From Flavobacterium soyangense (lineage in GTDB: Bacteria > Bacteroidota > Bacteroidia > Flavobacteriales > Flavobacteriaceae), in contig NZ_JADHEC010000035.1 in assembly GCF_015277675.1 (NCBI RefSeq), positions 1 to 36,653 of the forward strand: a DNA stretch of 36,653 nucleotides. Reading direction: 5' to 3'. Below are positions 25,679 to 34,402 of this stretch, piece by piece (within the stretch, counting starts at the first letter, position 1; every line of letters begins with the position of its first letter). Position numbers and translations under genes: made by a program. The notes beneath the pieces are model-generated. The model ran no database searches. It was not told where the DNA came from and was given only the letters and a program-made list of their open reading frames with translations.

Positions 25679-26917
25679 TTATTCTTCTTGCATCATATCA
25701 ATATGTCTGTCGTGGTAGCCTAATAAATATAAAATACCGTCTAGACCCAGGCTTGAAATGGATGTAGCTGCATTTTCTTTTACTTTTGGTTTGGCGTGAA
25801 AAGCAATTCCTAAACCTGCAAGGTTTAACATAGGCAAATCATTTGCACCATCACCCACAGCAATGGTTTGGTTAATGTGAATACCTTCTTTGTCAGCAAT
25901 AGCTTGTAGGTATTCGGCTTTTTTTGCGCCATCGACAATTTCGCCTAAATATTTACCTGTCAATTTTCCGTCTTTAATCTCTAATTGATTGGCATAAACA
26001 TAATCAATCCCCAATTCCTTTTGCAAATAATCACCAAAATAGGTGAATCCTCCAGATAAAATAGCCGTTTTATAACCATAATATTTTAAGGCTCTCATCA
26101 AGCGATGTGCTCCTTTTGTTATAGGTAGATTTATAGCCACATTATGCAGCACTTCTTCGCTTAAACCTTCTAACAAGGCCATACGTTTTTTGAAGCTTTC
26201 GCTAAAATCAATTTCGCCATTCATCGCTGATTCTGTAATCGCTCTTACTTGCTCGCCTACACCTGCCAATTCTGCCAATTCATCGATTACTTCCGTTTGA
26301 ATTAAGGTAGAATCCATATCAAAACACACTAAACGTCTGTTTCTTCTATACATATTGTCTTCTTGAAAAGAGATGTCTACATCATACTTTCCTGAAATTT
26401 CCATAAAATTAGCTGTCATCAGCGTTTTATCGACAATATTACCAGTTACAGATAATTGCACACAAGAACGAGGATATTCTTCTTTCTCCACCACCGAAGT
26501 TCTGCCAGTTAATCTTATGATAGAATCAATATTCAATTTTTGGTCCGACATTATTTTGGTTACTGCTGACAATTGCTTTGCTGTCAGGGATTCTCCCAAA
26601 ACATTGATGATATAACGTTGCTTGCTTTGACCTTTGACCCAAATTTCATATTCGGGAATAGAAATTGGAATAAATTTAACATTAATTCCCAATTCATAGG
26701 CTTTAAACAATAAATCTTTTAATACAGGCGCTGAAGAAGAGCCTGCTTTTATTTCAAATAAAATACCCAAAGATAACGTATCGTGAATGTCGGCTTGACC
26801 AATATCTAAAATAATGGCATCATAATTTGCTAATATAGATGTTAAACCAGCCGTCACACCAGGTTTGTCCTGGCCAGAAACTTTTAATAAAATTATCTCT
26901 TTATCTTCTAATATCAT
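25679..26917 (-). CDS. serB: Phosphoserine phosphatase with ACT-type N-terminal region
   Basis: SerB removes phosphate from phosphoserine, the last step of serine synthesis. About 412 residues from ATG 26917 (MILEDKEIILLKVSGQDKPG); an ATG at 26995 would add a hydrophobic but unlikely leader. Residues about 8-175 contain two ACT-like units (ILLKVSGQDKPGVTAGLTSIL and YIINVLGESLTAKQLSAVTKIM), probably for amino-acid sensing. The HAD catalytic part has motif I CFDMDSTLIQTE (Asp near 200 and 202), motif II LSGGFTYF, the Lys in DGAKKAEYL, and motif III/IV VGDGANDLPML. It is followed by a shared terminator. The ACT-SerB arrangement is common in Bacteroidota and some actinobacteria. Confidence 0.95.
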   Translation of the reverse strand: MILEDKEIILLKVSGQDKPGVTAGLTSILANYDAIILDIGQADIHDTLSLGILFEIKAGSSSAPVLKDLLFKAYELGINVKFIPISIPEYEIWVKGQSKQRYIINVLGESLTAKQLSAVTKIMSDQKLNIDSIIRLTGRTSVVEKEEYPRSCVQLSVTGNIVDKTLMTANFMEISGKYDVDISFQEDNMYRRNRRLVCFDMDSTLIQTEVIDELAELAGVGEQVRAITESAMNGEIDFSESFKKRMALLEGLSEEVLHNVAINLPITKGAHRLMRALKYYGYKTAILSGGFTYFGDYLQKELGIDYVYANQLEIKDGKLTGKYLGEIVDGAKKAEYLQAIADKEGIHINQTIAVGDGANDLPMLNLAGLGIAFHAKPKVKENAATSISSLGLDGILYLLGYHDRHIDMMQEE

Positions 26918-27065
26918 TTTTATTTGTATTGATTTGCAAGGGGCAAAAATCGACAATCTATTGCTTATAAAAAAGAATATCCCGTGTTTTTTCACAAATA
27001 GGAAATGCCATTCAAACTTTCTTGCTTTAACAGCAAAAAATCTAGATTAGAAAATCCTTGGCTAT

Positions 27066-27097
27066 AAAAAAACCTGCTCCAATAAAGGAACAGGTTT
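27066..27097 (-). terminator. Terminator after groEL
   Basis: On the minus strand AAACCTGTTCC pairs with GGAGCAGGTTT (one G-U) around a 6-nt loop, followed by a T-run; it lies about 30 bp after the groEL stop. Confidence 0.88.
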
Positions 27098-27125
27098 CTA
27101 AATTATTTATTTTTGGAATTTAAAA

Positions 27126-28784
<1,659 letters not shown>

Positions 28785-28809
28785 TTAATTCTTTGAACTT
28801 AATACCTAA

Positions 28810-29085
28810 TTATACAATCGCAAGAATATCGTCCTCACGCATAATCAAATAATCTTTTCCGTCTAGTTTTAATTCTGTACCGGCATATTTTCCGTAAAGA
28901 ACAGAATCTCCAATTTTTACAGTCATTTCATGGTCTTTTGTGCCTTTTCCAACAGCAACAACAGTTCCTTTTTGTGGTTTTTCTTTTGCGTTATCCGGAA
29001 TAAAAATCCCTGAGGCAGTTTTTGTTTCAGCAGCAGCAGGTTCAATAAGAACGCGGTCTGAAAGGGGTTTAATATTTAAAGCCAT
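28810..29085 (-). CDS. groES: Co-chaperonin GroES (10 kDa)
   Basis: The 91-residue lid of the GroEL chamber. [16 protein letters not shown] is the N-terminal beta strand, [23 protein letters not shown] is the mobile loop, and [30 protein letters not shown] is the C-terminal part. It is the first gene of the chaperonin operon, with about 140 bp of leader between it and the secG stop that hold the secG terminator and one possible unusual promoter. No CIRCE repeat (HrcA site) is visible in this leader. Confidence 0.98.
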   Translation of the reverse strand: MALNIKPLSDRVLIEPAAAETKTASGIFIPDNAKEKPQKGTVVAVGKGTKDHEMTVKIGDSVLYGKYAGTELKLDGKDYLIMREDDILAIV

Positions 29086-29132
29086 AATGATATAATATTT
29101 TGTTATTTTTTAATTTGTTAAGAATCGGATTT

Positions 29133-29147
29133 CAGAAATTATGCCAA
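29133..29147 (-). promoter_or_regulatory. Possible sigma-54-like site upstream of groES
   Basis: The minus strand reads TTGGCATAATTTCTG about 48 bp before groES. TTGGCA fits the -24 half of a sigma-54 promoter, but the -12 half (TTGC expected, here TCTG) is poor. No TAnnTTTG is found in this leader, so the real promoter is uncertain. Confidence 0.22.
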
Positions 29148-29172
29148 CAGTTGAAAACTGACATTTTTTCTT

Positions 29173-29205
29173 AAAAAAAATGCCAGCTTTGACAGGCTGG
29201 CATTT
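29173..29205 (-). terminator. Terminator after secG
   Basis: On the minus strand AAATGCCAGC and GCTGGCATTT form a 10-bp stem with an 8-nt loop, followed by eight Ts, 22 bp after the secG stop. It separates the miaB-secG operon from groESL. Confidence 0.9.
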
Positions 29206-29226
29206 AATATATTTTGATGGAAAAAA

Positions 29227-29571
29227 TTATTTTGCTGGGGTCGTTCCGACAGGTGCATTTTGAACCGGAGCAGCTGGTGTTGGAGTGTTCGTAGCAGGAG
29301 CTTCTGTTTTATCAATAATTTTTGAATCAGTTTCGCCTAATGATCCTCCAAAACTCAAACTTGAAAGTAAAATAAGTACAATTAATATTGCTGCTAATGT
29401 CCAAGTGCTTTTATCTAAAAAGTCTGTAGTTTTTTGTACACCACCAATTTGTGTTGATCCACCTAATGATGAAGAAAGCCCACCACCTTTAGGGTTTTGA
29501 ACCATTATTACTACTACTAGTAAGAAACAAACTATTGTTATTAAAACTAAAAAAATTGAAAATGTGCTCAT
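29227..29571 (-). CDS. secG: Preprotein translocase subunit SecG
   Basis: A small SecYEG-complex subunit. 114 residues: a first membrane helix (STFSIFLVLITIVCFLLVVVIMV, about 2-24), the conserved cytosolic loop QNPKGGGLSSSLGGSTQIGGVQKTTDFLDK, and a second helix (WTLAAILIVLILLSSLSF). The C-terminal tail is a Pro/Ala/Thr-rich stretch (ATNTPTPAAPVQNAP) longer than in E. coli, usual in Bacteroidota. It starts 3 bp after the upstream TPR gene, so it is translationally coupled, and it is the last gene of the operon. Confidence 0.95.
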   Translation of the reverse strand: MSTFSIFLVLITIVCFLLVVVIMVQNPKGGGLSSSLGGSTQIGGVQKTTDFLDKSTWTLAAILIVLILLSSLSFGGSLGETDSKIIDKTEAPATNTPTPAAPVQNAPVGTTPAK

Positions 29572-29574
29572 TGT

Positions 29575-30429
29575 TTAATTATTATTTTGTTGTAAAATCT
29601 TAATATCCGAGATTCGGTCTGCAAAGAAACTACTTTTTTCTGGATATTTCAAAATTAATATCTCATAAGCTTGTATCGCTTTTTGATATTTTTTTTGTTC
29701 CAAGTAAACTCTTGCTAAAGTTTCGGTCATTAAATAGGAATTATCCGTTTTATTTGAATCGAAATAAGTTGCTGATTCTGCGCTTTGTTTTATTGGGGAA
29801 ATCTTTGGACTGGCTTCAATAAATTTATCAATCAAGTCCGCTTTTTTCTTTTTGTCCTCGTCCAATGCAACTGTTTTAGAATTAACTTCGCTTACTTTTT
29901 CTCTTTCTATTGGTTGAGTTCTGGAAAGTTGGAGCCATTCCTGAAAAGAATGTTTTTCGTTTATGGAAAAACCTAGAGGCTTTCCGATTTCCAGGTTTTC
30001 TTCTGCTAATTTAGTATTTTCGGCAAATTCAATAGGTGTTGCTCCTTTTATAGTAGTAAGAATGGATTGTTCTAAGGTGTTTGTTTTTGGCTCAAGTCGT
30101 ATTATTTCGGCCTTAATTATTTCGGAATCAATTACGTTAATGTCAAGAAGCTCCAGTATTTTCTTGTCGTATAATCCTTTTTGGATAGCAACAAATGTAT
30201 CTGAAGTGATGAAATCAAATAAAACGGTTCTGTCAGTGGTGTGGGCTGCCGTAACTTTTAAAGCATAATTATATCTGAAACTATTTTCATTAAAAAGTCC
30301 TTTCAACCTTAAAGCTCTGGCACTTTGAAAGAACGGAAATTCTTCCAGCACTTTTCCCAACGCATCAGTTTGCTTTTCGTTGATAGCATCTGGTTTATTA
30401 ATTAAATAAGTGTAATCGGTTACGTTCAT
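29575..30429 (-). CDS. TPR-containing protein next to secG
   Basis: A 284-residue cytosolic-looking protein without signal peptide. The N-terminal part (about 1-110) begins NVTDYTYLINKPDAI and has a conserved FPFFQSARALRLKGL segment. The middle (about 150-230) is charged and variable. The last 50 residues contain at least one good tetratricopeptide repeat (TETLARVYLEQKKYQKAIQAYEILILKYPEKS). Proteins of this type are found next to secG in Bacteroidota as I recall, and are unnamed. The adjacency and 3-bp spacing suggest a role in envelope biogenesis or translocase assembly, by inference only. Confidence 0.8.
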   Translation of the reverse strand: MNVTDYTYLINKPDAINEKQTDALGKVLEEFPFFQSARALRLKGLFNENSFRYNYALKVTAAHTTDRTVLFDFITSDTFVAIQKGLYDKKILELLDINVIDSEIIKAEIIRLEPKTNTLEQSILTTIKGATPIEFAENTKLAEENLEIGKPLGFSINEKHSFQEWLQLSRTQPIEREKVSEVNSKTVALDEDKKKKADLIDKFIEASPKISPIKQSAESATYFDSNKTDNSYLMTETLARVYLEQKKYQKAIQAYEILILKYPEKSSFFADRISDIKILQQNNN

Positions 30430-30470
30430 TTTAAGATTTTAGCTGAGTCCTGCAATCTGCCAACTTATTT

Positions 30471-30974
30471 TTACCATTTTGCCAATGATTCATTGAATAT
30501 ATCTTGGGTAATTCTTTCGAAAATTGTTCTAATGGCGTTATCCCTTGTTTGGCCTGTAAGTTGTTGTTTTGCTGGATAATCAAAGAAAAATTCGAAAGGC
30601 TTCTCAAAATTATCTGCGTCTTTATTTTTATTGGTAAACCGAACATTTACTCTGATTGTCAATCTGTTTTGTGCGGCTTGAATATCAGCAGTTGCTAACA
30701 TAGGAGTTATTCTGTAGTCTGTGATTTCTCCTTCGTATGTTAAATCGCCTCCATTTTTCGCCAAATTCAGGTTGGTTTGATTTTGGATAATATCTTGTAA
30801 CGTTAAGGTAAAAGTCCTGTCAATCCCTGGTTCAATCAATTCGGCATTGTTTTGAAAAAAATTAACCTGAAAAGTTTTTGCATCAATTTTACCAGTTCCG
30901 GTGAAGTTATAAACAGAACATCCACTGAAGGTAAATAGTAGTGTGAGGGCAATAATATAATGTGTGTGCTTCAT
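30471..30974 (-). CDS. lptE: LptE-family LPS-assembly lipoprotein
   Basis: About 167 residues from ATG 30974 (MKHTHYIIALTLLFTFSGCS); the upstream ATG at 31004 would displace the signal peptide and is rejected. The lipobox is FSGC (Cys18). The mature protein is the short Bacteroidota LptE: YNFTGTGKIDAKTFQVNFFQN, then TFTLTLQDIIQNQTNL, GGDLTYEGEITDYRITP and a conserved FFDYPAKQQL. LptE is the lipoprotein that sits in the LptD barrel and helps put LPS on the outer membrane. Third gene of the operon, 33 bp after the sigma-54 activator. The family assignment is by recall of the pattern. Confidence 0.85.
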   Translation of the reverse strand: MKHTHYIIALTLLFTFSGCSVYNFTGTGKIDAKTFQVNFFQNNAELIEPGIDRTFTLTLQDIIQNQTNLNLAKNGGDLTYEGEITDYRITPMLATADIQAAQNRLTIRVNVRFTNKNKDADNFEKPFEFFFDYPAKQQLTGQTRDNAIRTIFERITQDIFNESLAKW

Positions 30975-31007
30975 TTTATATTTAAAAAGTTCAAAGATAT
31001 TCAATTT

Positions 31008-32264
31008 TTAAAGATCAAACTGTTTTATTTTTCGATACAATGTCCTTTCGGAAATCCCCAATTCATCTGCCGCAGCTTTTCGTTTTCCTTTGTTTTTATC
31101 CAATGATTTTTTTATCATTTCGATTTCTCTTTGCTCTAATTTCAGAATTTCTTCTTCTTCGACAGTTTCGGCAAATTGGTAATTATCATCTTGCTCTTGG
31201 TAATTATCTTCGTTGTTTTGGGCAGTAATCACGCCCGTTCTTGGCTCTTCTTCAAAATCTATTTCGCTGTCATCTTCATTGGAACCATATATTTTTTTGA
31301 TTAAATTTGAATTGGTCTCTTGAACTTTTGTGACGCCGTTTTGCATCAATTCCAAGGTTAATTTCTTCAAATCATTCAAATCGCTTTTCATGTCAAAAAG
31401 CACTTTGTATAAAATTTCTCTTTCGGTACTAAAATCATTTTTGCTTTTTTTGTCCTTTATGACCGAAGGTAAATTACTAGCTTCCGAAGGCAAATAGGAT
31501 TGCAAAGTTGCTGCGGTTATATCGCGATTGGTTTCTAAAACTGAAATTTGTTCGGCTACATTTCGCAATTGTCGAATGTTTCCGCTCCAGCGAAATTTTT
31601 GCAATAACTGAACTGCATTTTCATCTAATTTTATTGGAGGCATTTTATATTTCTGTGCAAAATCTGCAGCAAATTTTCTGAACAATAAATGAATATCGTC
31701 TTTTCTGTCGCGCAATGGCGGCAAAGTAATATCCACCGTGCTTAATCTATAATACAAATCTTCTCGGAATTTTCCTTTTTCGATGGCGTCAAACAAGTTG
31801 ACATTGGTTGCAGCCACAATTCGAACATTGGTTTTTTGTACTTGTGAAGAACCTACTTTTATAAATTCTCCATTTTCAAGCACGCGAAGCAATCGCACTT
31901 GAGTCGTCAAGGGTAATTCGCCCACTTCGTCAAGAAAAATGGTTCCGCCATCGGCAACTTCAAAATAACCTTCACGAGTTCCCGTTGCGCCAGTAAAAGA
32001 ACCTTTTTCATGACCAAAAAGCTCGCTATCTATCGTTCCTTCCGGAATTGCGCCGCAGTTTACGGCGATGTATTTCCCATGTTTTCTATGTGAAAGCGTA
32101 TGGATTATTTTCGGAATACTTTCTTTTCCAACGCCACTTTCACCCACCACCAATACAGAAATATCGGTTGGCGCCACTTGAATGGCTTTTTCTATCGCAC
32201 GATTGAGTTTCGGGTCATTCCCGATAATCTCGAATCGTTGTTTTATTGATTGAACTGTTTCCAT
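31008..32264 (-). CDS. Sigma-54-dependent activator without receiver domain
   Basis: 418 residues. The AAA+ domain starts almost at the N-terminus: Walker A GESGVGKE (41-48), the L1 loop GSFTGA (88-93, GAFTGA variant), Walker B GGTIFLDEVGEL (106-117), the arginine-finger region RFREDLYYRLS-like FREDLYYRLSTVDI, and the GNIRQLRN lid. A charged linker of about 110 residues follows (about 260-370), then a Fis-type helix-turn-helix (KGKRKAAADELGISERTLYRKIKQF). There is no receiver, GAF or PAS domain, so activity must be set by the linker, by partner proteins or by expression. Such genes sit beside lptE and miaB in Flavobacteria as I recall. Targets unknown. Confidence 0.92.
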   Translation of the reverse strand: METVQSIKQRFEIIGNDPKLNRAIEKAIQVAPTDISVLVVGESGVGKESIPKIIHTLSHRKHGKYIAVNCGAIPEGTIDSELFGHEKGSFTGATGTREGYFEVADGGTIFLDEVGELPLTTQVRLLRVLENGEFIKVGSSQVQKTNVRIVAATNVNLFDAIEKGKFREDLYYRLSTVDITLPPLRDRKDDIHLLFRKFAADFAQKYKMPPIKLDENAVQLLQKFRWSGNIRQLRNVAEQISVLETNRDITAATLQSYLPSEASNLPSVIKDKKSKNDFSTEREILYKVLFDMKSDLNDLKKLTLELMQNGVTKVQETNSNLIKKIYGSNEDDSEIDFEEEPRTGVITAQNNEDNYQEQDDNYQFAETVEEEEILKLEQREIEMIKKSLDKNKGKRKAAADELGISERTLYRKIKQFDL

Positions 32265-32287
32265 AATTTATTTATTTTCTCAGGACT

Positions 32288-32434
32288 TTACTTGTTGATA
32301 TTTGTCAACGTATCTTTTACAGGAGCTGTTTTTTCAATTTTGTGTTTTGGAAAATAGGTTCTAATGATATAAAAAGTGGAACCGAATCCAACAATGAAAG
32401 TAAGTATGGCAATAATTATATTTTTTCTTGTCAT
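32288..32434 (-). CDS. 48-aa single-pass membrane protein between miaB and the sigma-54 activator
   Basis: MTRKNIIIAILTFIVGFGST then FYIIRTYFPKH, ending KDTLTNINK. One membrane helix (about 5-24) follows a positive N-terminus, so the short C-terminal tail is likely outside the cytoplasm. It lies in the 192-bp gap between two operon genes, 22 bp after the miaB stop and 23 bp before the activator start, which is the right spacing for a translated cistron. Function not recognised. Confidence 0.65.
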   Translation of the reverse strand: MTRKNIIIAILTFIVGFGSTFYIIRTYFPKHKIEKTAPVKDTLTNINK

Positions 32435-32456
32435 TTTTTTAAATCTAAAAGGAATT

Positions 32457-33914
32457 TTAATTCATCTCACTCAAACCCAGTGCTTCGCCAATTAAAGTTC
32501 CGCTGGTACAACTCGTGATTTTTACATTCACAAAATCACCAATTTTATAATTCTCTTTTGGAAAAACCACCACAATACTTTGGGAGTTTCTTCCAGACCA
32601 ATCGTTTTCTGATTTTTTAGAAACTTTTTCCACCAAAACTTCAACAGTTTGACCAACGAATTCTTGGGTTCTTATCGCACTGTATTTTCTTTGTGCATCG
32701 ACAATTTCCTGTAATCTTCTCGATTTTATTGTTTCCGGAACGTCATCTTTCATTTTGCGTTCGGCCAATGTTCCCGGACGTTCTGAGTAAGCGTACATAT
32801 AACCAAAACTGTATTTCACGTATTCCATCAAACTCAAAGTGTCTTGGTGATCTTCTTCGGTTTCAGTTGGAAAACCTGAAATCAGGTCTTGGGTAACGGA
32901 ACAATCCGGAATGATAGTCCTGATTTTATCAATCAAGGTCATATACTGTTCCCGAGTGTGTAAACGGTTCATTTCCTTAAGAATTCTGTTGCTTCCCGAT
33001 TGAACAGGCAAGTGAATATGGTTGCAAATATTCGAATGTTTCGCAATCACGTGCAACACACTTTCGTGCATATCCTGCGGATTGGAAGTCGAAAACCGAA
33101 TGCGCATTTTTGGAAAACCAACAGCCGCCATTTCGAGTAATTGATCAAAATCGACCGCAGTTGCTTTTTGCATTTCGGAAGCATTGATGAAATCTTTTTT
33201 CAGTCCGCCGCCATACCATAAATAGCTGTCAACATTCTGACCCAAAAGTGTAATTTCCTTAAAACCTTTGTCCCACAAATCCTGAATTTCCTTCATAATA
33301 CTTTGCGGTTCACGGCTGCGCTCTCGACCTCGGGTAAAAGGCACCACGCAAAACGTACACATATTATCGCAACCACGCGTGATGGAAACAAAAGCGGAAA
33401 CTCCATTCGAATTCAATCGAACGGGTGAAATATCGCCATAAGTTTCATCTTTCGACAAAATCACGTTAATCGCATCGCGACCTTCTTCAACTTCTGCCAA
33501 TAAATTAGGTAGATCTTTATACGCATCAGGACCTACAACAAGATCCACAATTTTTTCTTCTTCCAGAAACTGACTTTTCAAACGTTCTGCCATACAGCCC
33601 AAAACTCCAACTTTCATCTTTGGATTGGTGCGTTTCACGGCATTGTATTTCTCTAAACGTTTTCGGATTGTTTGTTCCGCTTTGTCCCGAATCGAACAGG
33701 TATTCACCAAAACCAAATCCGCTTCTTCAAGGATTTGCGTAGTATTATATCCGTTTGACGATAGGATGGAAGCCACGATTTCACTATCCGAAAAATTCAT
33801 CGCACAGCCGTAACTTTCTATAAAGAGTTTCTTGGTATTCTCCGGTTTATAATCTAAAACGAGGCTTTCGCCTTGCTTGCTTTCTTCAATAATCTTTTCC
33901 ATAGTCACTTTCAA
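32457..33914 (-). CDS. miaB: tRNA-2-methylthio-N6-dimethylallyladenosine synthase MiaB
   Basis: MiaB is a radical-SAM methylthiotransferase that adds a methylthio group to i6A37 of UNN-reading tRNAs. 485 residues. The three auxiliary-cluster cysteines are C37 (ESYGCAMN), C73 (NTCSIRDK) and C107 (LGCMAER); the radical-SAM CxxxCxxC is C182, C186, C189 (RGCDNMCTFCVVPFTRGRE). The TRAM domain covers about the last 65 residues. An extra 30-residue N-terminus is usual for Bacteroidota. MTMEK at residue 5 could also be a start. First gene of the operon, with a good promoter at 33936. Confidence 0.97.
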   Translation of the reverse strand: MKVTMEKIIEESKQGESLVLDYKPENTKKLFIESYGCAMNFSDSEIVASILSSNGYNTTQILEEADLVLVNTCSIRDKAEQTIRKRLEKYNAVKRTNPKMKVGVLGCMAERLKSQFLEEEKIVDLVVGPDAYKDLPNLLAEVEEGRDAINVILSKDETYGDISPVRLNSNGVSAFVSITRGCDNMCTFCVVPFTRGRERSREPQSIMKEIQDLWDKGFKEITLLGQNVDSYLWYGGGLKKDFINASEMQKATAVDFDQLLEMAAVGFPKMRIRFSTSNPQDMHESVLHVIAKHSNICNHIHLPVQSGSNRILKEMNRLHTREQYMTLIDKIRTIIPDCSVTQDLISGFPTETEEDHQDTLSLMEYVKYSFGYMYAYSERPGTLAERKMKDDVPETIKSRRLQEIVDAQRKYSAIRTQEFVGQTVEVLVEKVSKKSENDWSGRNSQSIVVVFPKENYKIGDFVNVKITSCTSGTLIGEALGLSEMN

Positions 33915-33935
33915 AAGTGTGTTTTAATAAGAATG

Positions 33936-33967
33936 CAAAGTTACAATATTTCGAATCAATATGACAA
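33936..33967 (-). promoter_or_regulatory. Bacteroidota-type promoter of the miaB operon
   Basis: On the minus strand TTG (33967-33965), 21 bp, then TAACTTTG (33943-33936), a fit to TTG-N19-21-TAnnTTTG. It lies 22 bp upstream of the miaB ATG. Confidence 0.65.
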
Positions 33968-34009
33968 GATGTCAGCCGAAGAATTAACAGTATTTTAAGG
34001 CGTTTTATT

Positions 34010-34170
34010 ATAAGAAGCCATCTCCCGCTTTTCGTTACAAGTCCTCGCAAAAAAAGTAAAGTTTCCAAAGTCCTAAAAAGAGCTTCCGTTGGTCGCTTTT
34101 TTAGAACAGGAAACTTTTACTTTTTTTGTTCCGGGCTTTTCACTGCAATCCGGGCTAGGGTATTTGAGGA
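34010..34170. repeat. Interspersed-type palindromic element with long imperfect hairpin
   Basis: A run of about 160 bp without a convincing gene. A long imperfect hairpin spans 34048-34129: GCAAAAAAAGTAAA-GTTTCC pairs with GGAAACTTTTACTTTTTTTG (one bulge), and CTAAAAA-GAGC pairs further in with GCTTTTTTAG; the tip is near CTTCCGTTGGTCG. The outer parts (CCCGCTTTTCGTTACAA left, GGGCTTTTCACTGCAATCCG right) share a CTTTTC..T..CAA core. From memory, such blocks with CATCTCCCGCT at one end and GCAATC-GGGCTAGGG at the other recur across Flavobacterium genomes; a copy count was not possible here. Confidence 0.6.
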
Positions 34171-34177
34171 GAATGCT

Positions 34178-34402
34178 GTGCGAAGTCTCCCGACTTCGTG
34201 CCCATTATTTAATGCCGCTACAACTTTGGCAGCCTTTATTTTTATCCCGTGTTTATTGATTTTTGAATTGGCTACGAAGTCGGGAGACTTCGCAGAGCTT
34301 GGGAAAATAGGGATCATTTTTATCTATTTGATAATCGCGTGGCAAACGCTTTATTTAGTTTTTGTTTGTCATAATTATTTTTCAAAGTTTATGTTAGTCT
34401 AA
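34178..34402 (+). CDS. Doubtful small membrane protein running through the palindromes
   Basis: A GTG-started 74-residue frame, with no ATG, that runs through both arms of the 20-bp inverted repeat. Its two hydrophobic stretches (TLAAFIFIPCLLIFELA and GIIFIYLIIAWQTLYLVFVC) look like membrane helices. The same frame is open without stop from about 33969 across the hairpin element. No family is recognised. It overlaps the 3' end of the convergent repeat-protein gene by a few bases. I consider it more likely an accident of the repeat sequence, or a decayed gene, than an active protein. Confidence 0.2.
   Translation: MRSLPTSCPLFNAATTLAAFIFIPCLLIFELATKSGDFAELGKIGIIFIYLIIAWQTLYLVFVCHNYFSKFMLV
34180..34293. 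repeat. 20-bp perfect inverted repeat with palindromic arms
   Basis: GCGAAGTCTCCCGACTTCGT (34180-34199) and its exact reverse complement ACGAAGTCGGGAGACTTCGC (34274-34293) are 74 bp apart. Each arm is itself a small hairpin: CGAAGTC-TCCC-GACTTCG, 7-bp stem. So single-arm or two-arm structures are possible. It may be two oppositely oriented copies of one small interspersed palindrome. Confidence 0.85.

Noticed and set aside
26918..26995. N-terminal extension of SerB
   Set aside because: The ACT-like region starts right after the ATG at 26917; the extra 26 residues look like translated leader.
29086..29226. CIRCE heat-shock operator before groES
   Set aside because: No TTAGCACTC-N9-GAGTGCTAA-like inverted repeat is found; the only hairpin is the secG terminator.
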